Both the position numbers and the translations under genes were made by a program. Shown here piece by piece: positions 47,601 to 56,898 of a stretch of DNA of 64,000 nt. Positions within the stretch are counted from its first letter, which is position 1. Every line of letters begins with the position of its first letter. Below the pieces are notes generated by a model. That model was not told the DNA's origin. It saw only the letters and a program-made list of their open reading frames with translations, and searched no databases. The stretch comes from Dyella sp. EPa41 (GTDB lineage: Bacteria; Pseudomonadota; Gammaproteobacteria; Xanthomonadales; Rhodanobacteraceae): the NCBI RefSeq assembly GCF_016586165.1, contig NZ_BCPR01000009.1, positions 28,219-92,218 on the forward strand, read 5' to 3'.

Positions 47601-47673
47601 CGGTGCCCAGCGTCAACAGGGCGGCGAGCGCCACGGTGAGGGCCCGTGGAGATAACGCAATCTGCTTGTTCAA
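44668..47673 (-). CDS. Oar-type TonB-dependent receptor with carboxypeptidase-like domain
   Basis: A receptor of about 1001 aa. After the signal peptide (ALAALLTLGTAPAFAQ) comes a CarboxypepD_reg-like domain (about residues 30-105, with GRYVASELPLGTYTVSLLRDG), then a plug with YINGFNTTESQRGLGG and YSAQYGRSDGGVINMV, and a very long barrel. This is the Oar architecture common in Xanthomonadales. The start is a TTG at 47673 (NKQIALSPRAL) or one at 47694; neither has a strong ribosome site. A perfect inverted repeat 220 bases upstream may regulate it. Ligand unknown; the redox-protein neighbour does not identify it. Confidence 0.9.
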   Translation of the reverse strand: MNKQIALSPRALTVALAALLTLGTAPAFAQSTTGSIFGQVPAANGETVQIKSATGITRTVAVDDRGRYVASELPLGTYTVSLLRDGNVVDTRNDISLRVGAGTEVSFEAAAARELGAVSVSASTTPQIDVTSVDSRTVITAQELARLPLARSAEAIALLAPGVTRNSGGYTGPTGQSLVTFGGSAASENAYYINGFNTTESQRGLGGLTLPYGAIEQQEIYTGGYSAQYGRSDGGVINMVGKRGTNEWHFGGQVLWEPAFAQANARDTYYTNGLPASPTAGGLYDPNSRNRQWTTTVDAYAGGPLIKDKLFLFVAAEASRQEGTTVNNVSSAKPSVDYRYTTPKWYAKLDWNITDSNILEVTGASSKRSTSGSIYAYDYNALSRGGYINANDNTKTGGDLYTAKFTSYLTDRLTFSALYGKMKTVNYDVPGNYDGSLTYLTYIQNQNPAFNGGNPIGNSQVTQSLFNPNRHNNSNNLRIDLSYQLGSHTLSAGIDNQNARAIDQGSQNSGPGYYWQYANTTTPNVALIPSLGVGAPADYPNGASGYYAIQNVNSSIASVRSAQRAQYIEDKWQVNDRWLLSLGLRNDQFTDYNANGDAYIRQRSAQWAPRLGFTWDVNGDSSFKVYGNAGRYYLGLPLNPALNAAGAYVSTQQYFTYSGIAADGTPIGLTPFSKPVSSNNTYGVLPDPKTVTAQDIKPEYQDEFILGFDKTLGSNWTYGAKLTQRILRTAIDDYCDVPAIENKAAQLGYAVSATNSCYLINPGRSNTFTVVDDGGAYRSVSLSNAEMGFPSLKRKYYALEAYLEHPFDGRWYGKVDYVFSRSYGNTEGQLRSDIQQTAASTSIDWDFPALMSYANGAQSNDHAHQVKLFGYYQITPEWQVSGNLSIVSGNPRNCLGYYGPQQTDPNGYGSYYHWCGGQPSPPGTHRLPWNRQLDLGATYRPAFAEGKLGFSLNVFNVFNSQAILNAYPYYQISPGTPDPLYGSAVVRQQPRYLRLAATYDY

Positions 47674-47971
47674 ATCCTGGTTCTCTGGTCGCAACGGAGA
47701 AATGGCTGTCGCTGGTGTGCGTCCATGCGCATGCGGGAATCGGCGACGCCCGCGCCAGTGACAGCGTTTGGAGAAACGAACCCCTTTGCCGGCATGGGGA
47801 TGCCGGCGCCGCGATGGTGGCCGCGCTCTGCGCGCCGGCCTCGTGGGTTGCGCCTATGAAAACCCGGGATTGGATCGATGGAAAGGGTTACGCAGATGAG
47901 GGTTTCTCATCTGGATAGAACCGGTGGTTATAAGCCGCGCCCCGCTTGGGTTGCGGACTGGCGGCGGGCAC
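47674..47971. other. Upstream region of the Oar-type receptor
   Basis: About 300 bases without a convincing gene. It holds the repeat at 47893-47913, a TTATAA segment near 47930 that could be part of a promoter, and the end of the ahpF terminator. Confidence 0.4.
47893..47913. promoter_or_regulatory. Perfect inverted repeat upstream of the Oar-type receptor
   Basis: CAGATGAG-N5-CTCATCTG, with 8-bp arms, is 220 bases before the receptor start. It has no T-tract and suits an operator for a dimeric regulator better than a terminator. Confidence 0.45.
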
Positions 47972-48020
47972 AAAAAAAGCCCGGCCCGGCGAGCCGCGAG
48001 GGGGCTGCGCGGGGCCGGGC
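47972..48020 (-). terminator. Rho-independent terminator of ahpF
   Basis: On the minus strand GCCCGGCCC and GGGCCGGGC form a 9-bp stem, followed by seven T residues. It begins 14 bases after the ahpF stop codon. Confidence 0.85.
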
Positions 48021-48034
48021 ATGGGAACCACGCA

Positions 48035-49624
48035 TCAGGCGGCGACGGTTTCCTTCTTCACCTCGTCCACCGGCAGGCGGATGAGATAGTCGAAGGCGCT
48101 CAGCGAGGCCTTGGAACCTTCGCCCATGGCGATCACGATCTGCTTGTACGGCACGGTGGTGACGTCGCCGGCGGCGAACACGCCAGGCACCGAGGTCTCG
48201 CCGCGCACGTCGACTTCGATCTCGCCTCGTGGCGACAGCTGCACCGCGCCCTTCAGCCATTCGGTGTTGGGCAGCAGGCCGATCTGCACGAAAACACCTT
48301 CCAGCGCCACCTGGCGACTTTCGCCGCGGGTGCGATCGGTGTAGGTGAGGCCGGTGACCTTCTGGCCGTCGCCCTGCACCTCGGTGGTCTGCGCGCTGAC
48401 GATCACGTCCACGTTCGGCAGGCTGCGCAGCTTGCGCTGCAGTACCTCGTCGGCACGCAGCTTGCCGTCGAATTCGAGCAGGGTGACATGGCCCACGATA
48501 CCCGCCAGGTCGATGGCCGCCTCGACACCGGAGTTGCCGCCGCCGATCACCGCCACGCGCTTGCCCTTGAACAGCGGGCCATCGCAATGCGGGCAATAGG
48601 TCACGCCCTTGTTGCGATACTCCTGTTCGCCCGGCACGTTCATGTTGCGCCAGCGGGCGCCGGTGGACAGGATCACCGACTTCGACTTCAGCGACGCGCC
48701 GTTGGCGAGCACGATCTCGTGCAGGCCGCCTTCGGTCGATGCCGGAATCAGCTTCTCGGCGCGCTGCAGGTTCATCACGTCCACGTCGTACTCATGCACG
48801 TGCTGTTCCAGCGATGCGGCCAGCTTCGGGCCCTCGGTGTACGGCACCGAGATGAAGTTCTCGATCGCCATGGTGTCCAGCACCTGGCCACCGAAGCGTT
48901 CGGCGGCCACGCCGGTGCGGATGCCCTTGCGGGCGGCATAAATCGCCGCCGCCGCGCCCGCCGGGCCGCCGCCGATCACCAGCACGTCAAACGGTGCCTT
49001 GTTCCTGAGCTTTTCGGCGGCCCGCTCGCCGGCATTGGCGTCGAGGCGGCCGGCGATCTGCTCGATCGACATGCGGCCGGTGTCGAACAGTTCGCCGTTG
49101 AGGAACACGGTGGGCACGGACATCACCTGGCGCTCGTCCACTTCGCCCTGGAACAACGCGCCGTCGATCGCCACGTGCTTGATGTTGGGGTTGAGCACGC
49201 TCATCAGGTTCAGCGCCTGCACGGTATCCGGGCAGCTGTGGCACGAGAGCGACATGAAGGTCTCGAAGCGGAAATCGCCTTCGAGGTTGCGCACCTGCTC
49301 GATCACTTCCTGCGTGGCCTTGGACGGATGGCCGCCGACCTGCAGCAGGGCGAGCACGAGCGAGGTGAATTCGTGGCCCATCGGGATGCCGGCGAAACGC
49401 ACGCTCACATCCGTGCCGACGCGGTTGATCGCGAAGGACGGCTTGCGCGCGTCGTTGCCGTCGAAGCGGGCCGATACCTGGCTGGACAGCGAGGCGATGT
49501 CGTCGAGCAGGCCTTTCAGCTCCTGCGACTTCTCGCCGTTGTCGAGGGAGGCCACGAGCTCGATCGGGTGGACGACCTTTTCGAGGTAAGCCTGCAACTG
49601 GGTCTTCAGATCGGCATCCAACAT
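48035..49624 (-). CDS. ahpF: Alkyl hydroperoxide reductase subunit F
   Basis: A 529-aa flavoprotein that uses NADH to reduce AhpC. The N-terminal double-thioredoxin domain has the redox pair Cys128/Cys131 (SLSCHSCPD), and the thioredoxin reductase-like part has [17 protein letters not shown] for FAD, Cys344/Cys347 (TYCPHCDG) and [10 protein letters not shown] for NADH. Length matches E. coli AhpF. ATG 49624 follows a GGAG site. It is downstream of ahpC with a 150-base gap containing a hairpin, and ends at a classic terminator. Confidence 0.97.
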   Translation of the reverse strand: MLDADLKTQLQAYLEKVVHPIELVASLDNGEKSQELKGLLDDIASLSSQVSARFDGNDARKPSFAINRVGTDVSVRFAGIPMGHEFTSLVLALLQVGGHPSKATQEVIEQVRNLEGDFRFETFMSLSCHSCPDTVQALNLMSVLNPNIKHVAIDGALFQGEVDERQVMSVPTVFLNGELFDTGRMSIEQIAGRLDANAGERAAEKLRNKAPFDVLVIGGGPAGAAAAIYAARKGIRTGVAAERFGGQVLDTMAIENFISVPYTEGPKLAASLEQHVHEYDVDVMNLQRAEKLIPASTEGGLHEIVLANGASLKSKSVILSTGARWRNMNVPGEQEYRNKGVTYCPHCDGPLFKGKRVAVIGGGNSGVEAAIDLAGIVGHVTLLEFDGKLRADEVLQRKLRSLPNVDVIVSAQTTEVQGDGQKVTGLTYTDRTRGESRQVALEGVFVQIGLLPNTEWLKGAVQLSPRGEIEVDVRGETSVPGVFAAGDVTTVPYKQIVIAMGEGSKASLSAFDYLIRLPVDEVKKETVAA

Positions 49625-49708
49625 GGGAACTCCATCGGTTTCTTCGGGGTGAGCGCGTCGGGCGCCCGGTCTGGCCGGACGATGCGCGCACCTTGAATTT
49701 CGGAAAGC

Positions 49709-49731
49709 GGACCCGGCGGAATGCCGGGTCC
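49709..49731 (-). terminator. Attenuating hairpin between ahpC and ahpF
   Basis: GGACCCGGC and GCCGGGTCC form a perfect 9-bp stem with a 5-base loop, followed on the minus strand by GCTTTCC. Partial termination would give more AhpC than AhpF, as is common for this pair. Confidence 0.55.
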
Positions 49732-49774
49732 GAGGCGGCCCGATGCAGCGGGCCACGTGCAGAACGGCGGTGTC

Positions 49775-50338
49775 TTAGATCTTGCCGACCAGGTCGAGCG
49801 ACGGCTTGAGCGTCTTCTCGCCTTCCTTCCACTTGGCCGGGCACACTTCACCCGGGTGGGAGGCGACGTACTGCGCGGCCTTCACCTTGCGCAGCAGCTC
49901 GGACGCGTCGCGGCCGATACCGTTGTCGTGGATCTCGCACAGCTTGATCTGGCCTTCCGGATTGATCAGGAACGTGCCGCGCAGCGCCAGGCCTTCTTCT
50001 TCGATCATCACGTCGAAGTTGCGGGTGATCGCGCCGGTCGGATCGCCGATCATGGTGTACTTCACCTTCTTGATCGCGTCCGAGGTGTCGTGCCACGCCT
50101 TGTGCGCGAAATGCGTGTCGGTCGACACCGAGTAGACCTCGACGCCCAGCTTCTGGAACTGGTCGTAGTAGTCGGCCAGGTCTTCGAGCTCCGTCGGGCA
50201 GACGAAGGTGAAGTCGGCGGGGTAGAACACCACCACGGACCACTTGCCCTTAAGGCTGGCATCGGTCACTTCGACAAACTGGCCATTCTTGTAAGCCTGG
50301 GCCTTGAACGGTTTGATTTCGGTGTTGATCAACGACAT
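49775..50338 (-). CDS. ahpC: Peroxiredoxin, alkyl hydroperoxide reductase subunit C
   Basis: A 187-aa typical 2-Cys peroxiredoxin. The peroxidatic Cys47 is in FTFVCPTE and the resolving Cys166 in GEVCPAKW. It reduces H2O2, organic peroxides and peroxynitrite and is recycled by AhpF. Sequence and length match the Gammaproteobacterial AhpC closely. Promoter elements can be seen upstream (see separate entry). Confidence 0.97.
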   Translation of the reverse strand: MSLINTEIKPFKAQAYKNGQFVEVTDASLKGKWSVVVFYPADFTFVCPTELEDLADYYDQFQKLGVEVYSVSTDTHFAHKAWHDTSDAIKKVKYTMIGDPTGAITRNFDVMIEEEGLALRGTFLINPEGQIKLCEIHDNGIGRDASELLRKVKAAQYVASHPGEVCPAKWKEGEKTLKPSLDLVGKI

Positions 50339-50373
50339 CGTTGTTTTTCCGTTGGTTGTGGTTGGTAGAAGCC

Positions 50374-50415
50374 TAAGAATAGAGATTTTCGATCAATTGA
50401 TCCAATTGATTGTTG
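50374..50415 (-). promoter_or_regulatory. Probable ahpC promoter with palindrome
   Basis: On the minus strand TTGGAT and TATTCT are 18 bases apart, a reasonable sigma70 pair about 40 bases before the ahpC start. A perfect palindrome GATCAATTGATC (50391-50402) overlaps the spacer. ATCG-N7-CTAT here resembles half of an OxyR site, but the remaining elements do not match, so OxyR control is only suggested. Confidence 0.4.
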
Positions 50416-50589
50416 GGATCATCGTCATTGACCGTGGCTATCAATGGGTTCGGCGCCGGCTGGCGGCGGGCCGCAACCGATGAAAGTGCCACACCCAGCG
50501 AAGTCGCGGCGTGAATGCGGCCGCACAAGGGCGCCGCGACGTTTCGTCGACGCGCGGGCGCAAGGCCGCGCCCATGGCGTTGACAGGCC

Positions 50590-51729
50590 CTAGTCGCTGC
50601 CAGGTGGACGGGTGAACACGTCTTCGCCGAATGCGTGGACCAGTGGCTGGGCGGCGTAGCCGAGATAGTCCAGGCCAAACCACGTCTCCATGCTGCGCAA
50701 GGTGGCGTAGTGGTTGTACGGCGTATGGGACACGGTGCCGGGCTTGACGAAAGGCGAGAGCACCACGGCGCCGATGCGTCCGCCGCCGGGCCCGTACTGG
50801 CCGGGAGGCGGTCCGCCACCCAGGGGTTCTTCGCCGCAGCATGCCGATGCGTCGGTGCCTTCATCGAACGTGATGATCAACACGCCATCCTTCCGGAACG
50901 CCGGCGATGCCATGATGCGCGGCACCCAGTCGCGCAGAAAGGCGTCCGCCGATATCGGCCCGCCTGTCTCGCCATTCAGGCATGGGGCATCGTGCCCGTC
51001 ATGGCAGAGGTCCGGCGTGATGAATGCGAGGTTGGGCGTGGTGCCTGGTTGCTGCAGGTCGCTGCGCAGGGCGTCGAGCGGCACGATGTGTTGGCTGCAA
51101 TATGCCTTGTCGTCGATGATCGAATGGAAGTAGACAAACGGATTGTGCTTGTCCGCATACCGGTCGGTGAGCGTTTCGCGATAGGTCTGGTCGACCGCGC
51201 CGATGGCGGCATGACCGCAGCGTGGAGCCTCGCGCCTGGGATTGTTGCCCATGCCTTCCATATAGCCCTTCCAGCTGAGGCCCGCATCGCGCATCTGGTC
51301 CGTCACCGTCTTGACTGAAGAAGGGTAGACGCAGCCTTGGCCCGCGAGTTGGCCGTTGGCGTCGAGCTGCCTGGCCGTCGGATGGAAGTTGACGAAGTTC
51401 TGGCAATCCTTCTGGGTGGCCGGGTTGGGGGCCTGCCCGCTGATCAAGGCGATGTAATTGCCGAGGCTGTTGTGGCCGATGCCGTAGTACTGCGTGAGCA
51501 GCGCGCCCTGCGCAGTGAGTTCATGGCTCAGGTACGGCGAACTCGTCTGTGCCCCGAACGTGATGTCGAAGGGCTCGTTCTCCAGCATGATCAGGAAGAC
51601 ATGGTGGATCGCCGTGGCGGAAGGGCTGGATCGGTCGTCGGCATGAAGCGGAGAGCAAACGGATGCGACCGCGAAGACCATGGTGGCGACGTATTGTTGC
51701 AACTGTGTCATCGGATGAAGCCACTTCAT
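50590..51729 (-). CDS. Secreted phosphoesterase (acid phosphatase/phospholipase C superfamily)
   Basis: A 379-aa exported enzyme of the PF04185-type phosphoesterase family. The signal peptide ends near SVCSPLHADD. HHVFLIMLENEPFDITFG is the metal-binding start, and TPDLCHDGHDAPC, LIITFDEGTD and TPYNHYATLRSMETWFGL follow. Related proteins hydrolyse phospholipids or phosphomonoesters. Several Cys likely form disulfides in the periplasm or medium. GGAG before ATG 51729 sets the start; ATG 51711 is an alternative. It is separated from ahpC by 250 bases and from the EPS cluster by about 730. Confidence 0.87.
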   Translation of the reverse strand: MKWLHPMTQLQQYVATMVFAVASVCSPLHADDRSSPSATAIHHVFLIMLENEPFDITFGAQTSSPYLSHELTAQGALLTQYYGIGHNSLGNYIALISGQAPNPATQKDCQNFVNFHPTARQLDANGQLAGQGCVYPSSVKTVTDQMRDAGLSWKGYMEGMGNNPRREAPRCGHAAIGAVDQTYRETLTDRYADKHNPFVYFHSIIDDKAYCSQHIVPLDALRSDLQQPGTTPNLAFITPDLCHDGHDAPCLNGETGGPISADAFLRDWVPRIMASPAFRKDGVLIITFDEGTDASACCGEEPLGGGPPPGQYGPGGGRIGAVVLSPFVKPGTVSHTPYNHYATLRSMETWFGLDYLGYAAQPLVHAFGEDVFTRPPGSD

Positions 51730-51813
51730 CGATTCGCTCCGCAGTGATGGGTGTGCCGGTGGCGAGCAATGAACAGGAAGCCATGCATCGTGCGCGGCAG
51801 TGGGGCGCTGCAT

Positions 51814-51837
51814 GGGCTTCGATGGCCATCGAAGCCC
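51814..51837. repeat. Perfect 24-bp palindrome
   Basis: The half-site is GGGCTTCGATGG, repeated in reverse complement with no spacer. It lies 85 bases upstream of the phosphoesterase start. Part of the right arm plus following bases (GCCATCGAAGCCCCGCG) also occurs at 31504-31520. Confidence 0.55.
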
Positions 51838-52157
51838 CGCGTGGCGCACGAGGCTACCGCAGCGTATGCGCCTTTGCTGGCGAAATGCTTAGCGAGACGA
51901 AGCGAGCGCCACCTGCAACAGGCTAAAACACGCGGGAAATCGCAGGGTGACTGTTTTCATAGCGAACGGGCGCTTCGCAGTCATCGTTCATGTTCCGCTC
52001 CATGTCCAGGGCATGTCGACGCGTATTTAGCGGGGTATACAACGCATGCTCTTGCGATGGACCCGCCACATTTGCGGGCGTCTCACCGGTGCCGCGCATA
52101 GAGGTTTCGTGAAGGCCTGTGAATGCGCATTCAGCCGCCCAAATCATTTCGTATCGG

Positions 52158-52168
52158 TTCACTGTGAA
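52158..52168. promoter_or_regulatory. TTCAC-T-GTGAA repeat upstream of the EPS cluster
   Basis: A short perfect repeat with 5-bp arms, 39 bases before the larger repeat at 52207. It may be part of one regulatory region. Confidence 0.3.
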
Positions 52169-52206
52169 GTAATAACAGCGTGCCATGATTGCTGAGTACT
52201 GAGTGT

Positions 52207-52226
52207 CTTGCAGTCGTGACTGCAAG
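52207..52226. promoter_or_regulatory. Perfect 9-2-9 inverted repeat upstream of the EPS cluster
   Basis: CTTGCAGTC-GT-GACTGCAAG is about 235 bases before the tyrosine phosphatase start. No T-tract follows. It is the best operator candidate for the exopolysaccharide cluster. Confidence 0.45.
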
Positions 52227-52460
52227 TGCGTCGACAGCAAGAGCCACGGTTGACGGGCGATCCGCGAAGTGAAGGAGAGCGCGTTGTCGAACCATGGTTA
52301 TCGCGCTTCGTAGGCGTGCATTCATCACGGCCGTGTTACTTGGTTTTTGGCAGCTGAAACCGGGAGCCACCTCGAGGTGGTTTCCGGATCGGACAGGGGG
52401 CTGATGAAACGGCTGGCGTCGTTGGGCGCCAGTGGGCCTGATCCGGGAGTATGCCAATAC

Positions 52461-52895
52461 GTGTTTAAGCGGATATTGATTGTCTGCATGGGCAATATCT
52501 GTCGCAGTCCGGCTGCCGAGTACCTGTTTCGGCAGCGCGTGAACGGACGTGGCATCCAATTGCAGAGCGCCGGGTTGAGCGCAGTCGTCGGCGATCCCAT
52601 GGACGCGACGGTCATGCGCCTGCTCAGCGAAAGCGGCATAGACGGTTCGCCGCATCGTGCCCATCAGCTCACCCCGCCCATGCTGCTCCAGGCCGACCTC
52701 GTGCTCGGCATGGAGAAGAGCCACGTCGACGCCATGGTCGAGCTCGCACCCGCGGCGCGAGGCAAGGTCTTCCTGATCGACAAATGGGTGGACGGGCGGG
52801 ACATACCCGACCCGTACCGACAGCATCACACGGTATTCGTGCGTGCCTACGAAATGATCCGGCGCGCCGTCGATAGTTGGGTGGGCTACCTATGA
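52461..52895 (+). CDS. Low-molecular-weight protein tyrosine phosphatase (Wzb-like)
   Basis: A 144-aa phosphatase. The C-X5-R catalytic loop is Cys9 to Arg15 (CMGNICRS), and IPDPYRQ holds the general-acid Asp. Wzb-type enzymes dephosphorylate the Wzc tyrosine kinase, which is the next gene. The start is uncertain: GTG 52461 gives the standard N-terminus (FKRILIVCMGN), while ATG 52404 or 52347 would add 19 or 38 unusual residues. The length with GTG fits the family best. Confidence 0.9.
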   Translation: MFKRILIVCMGNICRSPAAEYLFRQRVNGRGIQLQSAGLSAVVGDPMDATVMRLLSESGIDGSPHRAHQLTPPMLLQADLVLGMEKSHVDAMVELAPAARGKVFLIDKWVDGRDIPDPYRQHHTVFVRAYEMIRRAVDSWVGYL

Positions 52896-52932
52896 ACGTT
52901 AGCCTGCCTCATGCCATGGGAAGACCATCGCC

Positions 52933-55134
52933 ATGACCATCATCCAATATCCCTCCATGCAGCCAGACGGCGAAATCGACCTCAGTGAAGTCGTCGGTAC
53001 GCTCAAGGACCACAAGTGGAAGATCCTCGGCATCACCTGCATCTTCATCGTGCTGGCCGTGGCCTATTCGATGGTGGCCACGCCGATCTACCAGGCCACG
53101 GCGATGGTGCAGGTCGAGCAGCAGGTGCAGAACCTGCCCCAATTGAGCGCGCTCAGCCAGACACTGGCGGGCGCGAGCCCCGAGGCCACCACGGAAACCA
53201 ACCTGATCACCTCGCGCATGGTGATCGGCCAGGCGGTGGACAAGCTCAACCTCACGGTGGAAACCTCGCCGCGGCGCTTCCCGGTGATCGGTTCGTTCTA
53301 CGCCCATCGCTTCGCGAAAAATAATCCAGGCAAGGTCGCGTCGCCTCTCCTTGGCATGAGCGACTACGACTGGGGCGGTTCCAAGCTCGACATCTTCCGG
53401 CTGGAAGTGCCCGATGAACTGCTCGACAAGCCGCTGCGTTTCATCGCGGGCGAGGGTGGCCTCTACGTGCTGCAGGACGATGACGGAAACATCCTCGTCA
53501 TCGGTCGCGTCGGCCAGGAGGCCAAGGCGCATGGCGTGACGATCGACGTGAAAACGCTCGCCGCCAACCCGGGTACGCGTTTCCGCGTGTTCAAGCGCCG
53601 CGAGCTCACCGTGATCAACGCGCTGCAGCGGCAGATCAACGTGACGGAGCAGGGCAAGGAGTCGGGCATCCTCGGCTTGACCTACAACAACGCCAGCCCG
53701 GTCATGGCAACCAGGATCCTCGAGCAGGTGGCCGAGCTCTACGTGCGCCAGAACGTGGAGCGCAACTCCGCCGAGGCCGCCAACAGCCTGAAGTTCGTGC
53801 GCGACCAGATCCCCAACGTGCGGCATGAGCTGGAGCGCGCCACCGCCGCGCTGAACGAGTTCCAGAACAAGGCGCAGTCGGTCGACATCAACATGCAGAC
53901 CCAGACGCTGCTGAACCAGTCGGTGTCCATCGACACGAACCTGGAGCAGCTTCGCTTGCAGCTGGCTGACGTGCAGCGTCAGTTCACGCCGGCGCATCCG
54001 CAGTATCAGTCCTTGATGAAACAGATCGGCCAGCTGCAGGCGCAGAAGAATGCGATCGAGAAGAAGGTGGGTGGCCTGCCGGATACCCAGCAGCAGTTGC
54101 TGAAGCTGACCCGCGACGTCCAGGTGAGCAACGAAACCTACACCAGCCTGCTCAACCAGGCCCAGCAATTGGATATCGCGCGAGCCGGCACCATCGGCAA
54201 TGTGCGCATCATCGACCGCGCGGCCGTGGACGTGACGCTGCCGGTGTGGCCGCGCACGATCCTCATCCTGATGGGCAGCGCCCTGTTCGGTGGCTTCGTG
54301 GCGCTGCTGTACGTCTTCATTCGCCAGATGCTCAATCGCGGCATCGAGGATCCGGCCGTCATCGAGAAGCTTGGCCTGCCGGTCTACGCCACGATTCCGG
54401 TCAGCCCGCGCGAGCGTGCATTGCAGAGCAAGCGTGCGCGGCCGGACGGCCGGGAGCATGTGCTGGTCGAGGACTCTCCCAAGGACCTCGCCGCCGAGGC
54501 GCTGCGCAGCCTGCGCACGAGCCTGCACTTTGCCCGCCTCGAAGCAAAGAACAACGTGCTGATGATTTCCGGCGCGAGCCCGAATGCGGGCAAGACCTTC
54601 GTGTCGGCCAATCTCGCCGCCGTGGTGGCCCAGACGGGCCAACGCGTGCTGCTGATCGATGGCGACATGCGCATCGGCGTGGTGCACAAGATCCTCGGCG
54701 GAAGGGCGGAGATCGGCTTGTCCGAGCTGATCTCCGGCCAGGTGGACATGGCGGGCGCCATACGCCAGGCCGAGTCGCCCAGCGCGCTGCACTACATCAC
54801 GCGAGGAAAGATCCCGCCGAACCCGTCGGAGCTGCTGATGAATGCGCGGTTCTCGGCGCTGCTCGACCACCTGAAGCCGAAGTACGACCTGATCATCATC
54901 GATACCCCGCCCATCCTGGCGGCGACCGATGCGGCGGTCATCGGCCATCACTCCGGTACCGGCCTGCTGGTGGCGCGCTTCGGCCTCAGCCAGACGCGCG
55001 AGCTTGCCCTGGCCAAGCAGCGCTTCGAGCAGAACGGCGTATCGATCAAGGGTGCCATCTTCAACGCTGTCGAGAAGCGCAGTCGCGGTTACTACGCCTA
55101 TGCCTATTACTCGGTCGAAAAGGCGGTGTCGTGA
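52933..55134 (+). CDS. Polysaccharide co-polymerase with tyrosine autokinase domain (Wzc-like)
   Basis: A 733-aa inner-membrane protein. The Wzz-type domain is bounded by helices near residues 30-50 and 437-460. A coiled coil lies between (about 285-400). The cytoplasmic kinase has Walker A SGASPNAGKTF (about 546), Walker A' LLIDGDMR (about 573) and Walker B LIIIDTPP (about 653). The C-terminal YYAYAYY cluster is the expected autophosphorylation site. It controls chain length and export of the polymer. The phosphatase gene ends 37 bases upstream. Confidence 0.94.
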   Translation: MTIIQYPSMQPDGEIDLSEVVGTLKDHKWKILGITCIFIVLAVAYSMVATPIYQATAMVQVEQQVQNLPQLSALSQTLAGASPEATTETNLITSRMVIGQAVDKLNLTVETSPRRFPVIGSFYAHRFAKNNPGKVASPLLGMSDYDWGGSKLDIFRLEVPDELLDKPLRFIAGEGGLYVLQDDDGNILVIGRVGQEAKAHGVTIDVKTLAANPGTRFRVFKRRELTVINALQRQINVTEQGKESGILGLTYNNASPVMATRILEQVAELYVRQNVERNSAEAANSLKFVRDQIPNVRHELERATAALNEFQNKAQSVDINMQTQTLLNQSVSIDTNLEQLRLQLADVQRQFTPAHPQYQSLMKQIGQLQAQKNAIEKKVGGLPDTQQQLLKLTRDVQVSNETYTSLLNQAQQLDIARAGTIGNVRIIDRAAVDVTLPVWPRTILILMGSALFGGFVALLYVFIRQMLNRGIEDPAVIEKLGLPVYATIPVSPRERALQSKRARPDGREHVLVEDSPKDLAAEALRSLRTSLHFARLEAKNNVLMISGASPNAGKTFVSANLAAVVAQTGQRVLLIDGDMRIGVVHKILGGRAEIGLSELISGQVDMAGAIRQAESPSALHYITRGKIPPNPSELLMNARFSALLDHLKPKYDLIIIDTPPILAATDAAVIGHHSGTGLLVARFGLSQTRELALAKQRFEQNGVSIKGAIFNAVEKRSRGYYAYAYYSVEKAVS

Positions 55135-55205
55135 GCATCGCCCTCGCGGCGGTGGCCGGCACGGAGCGCGATGGCCCGCGAGCGGCGCGGGCAGGGCCGT
55201 CGTAG

Positions 55206-56303
<1,098 letters not shown>

Positions 56304-56310
56304 GCATCGC

Positions 56311-56898
56311 ATGGACCACTACCAGCATCCTTCCGCCATAGTCGACGAGGGCGCCGTGATCGGCGAAGGCTCGCGCGTCTGGCATTTCGTCCATGTTTGC
56401 GGCGGCGCGCGCATCGGCAAGGGCGTTTCGCTCGGCCAGAACGTGTTCGTCGGCAACAAGGTGGTGATCGGCGACCGCTGCAAGGTGCAGAACAACGTGT
56501 CGGTATACGACAACGTGACGCTCGAGGAGGGCGTGTTCTGTGGCCCCAGCATGGTGTTCACCAATGTCTACAACCCGCGCGCCCTGGTGGAGCGCAAGGA
56601 CGAGTACCGCGACACGCTGGTCCGCCGCGGCGCGACGCTGGGTGCGAACTGCACCATCGTCTGTGGCGTGACCATCGGCGCGTTCGCCTTTATCGGCGCC
56701 GGTGCGGTCATCACCGAAGACGTGCCGGCCTACGCGTTGATGGTCGGCGTGCCGGCCAGGCAGATCGGCTGGATGAGTGAATTCGGCGAACGCCTCGATC
56801 TCCCGCTGGAAGGCGAGGGCGAGGCCGTCTGCGCGCGTACCGGCGCGCGCTACGTCCTCGAGGGAAACACGCTACGTCAGTTGGAGCCCGTGACATGA
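56311..56898 (+). CDS. WlbB/WbpD-type N-acetyltransferase
   Basis: A 195-aa left-handed beta-helix acyltransferase. Hexapeptide repeats run from about residue 10 to 145 (for example [20 protein letters not shown]). [15 protein letters not shown] matches the WbpD/WlbB loop, and [10 protein letters not shown] ends the helix. It acetylates the 3-amino group of the UDP-sugar acid. The gene begins 7 bases after wlbA and overlaps the next ATG (ATGA). Confidence 0.92.
   Translation: MDHYQHPSAIVDEGAVIGEGSRVWHFVHVCGGARIGKGVSLGQNVFVGNKVVIGDRCKVQNNVSVYDNVTLEEGVFCGPSMVFTNVYNPRALVERKDEYRDTLVRRGATLGANCTIVCGVTIGAFAFIGAGAVITEDVPAYALMVGVPARQIGWMSEFGERLDLPLEGEGEAVCARTGARYVLEGNTLRQLEPVT

Larger units (their letters stand above)
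51730..52460. other. Long noncoding region before the exopolysaccharide cluster
   Basis: About 730 bases with no convincing gene. It is less GC-rich around 52100-52350 than the flanks. It holds a 24-bp palindrome (51814-51837), TTCAC-T-GTGAA (52158-52168) and a 20-bp repeat (52207-52226). The cluster promoter is probably in the right half. Confidence 0.5.

Noticed and set aside
44899..47655. A 918-codon open frame antisense to the Oar-type receptor
   Set aside because: Same GC-driven pattern with Arg/Val/Gly bias; no recognisable domain.
50374..50415. A full OxyR site at ahpC
   Set aside because: Only one ATCG-N7-CTAT half fits; the upstream elements do not match the four-part consensus.
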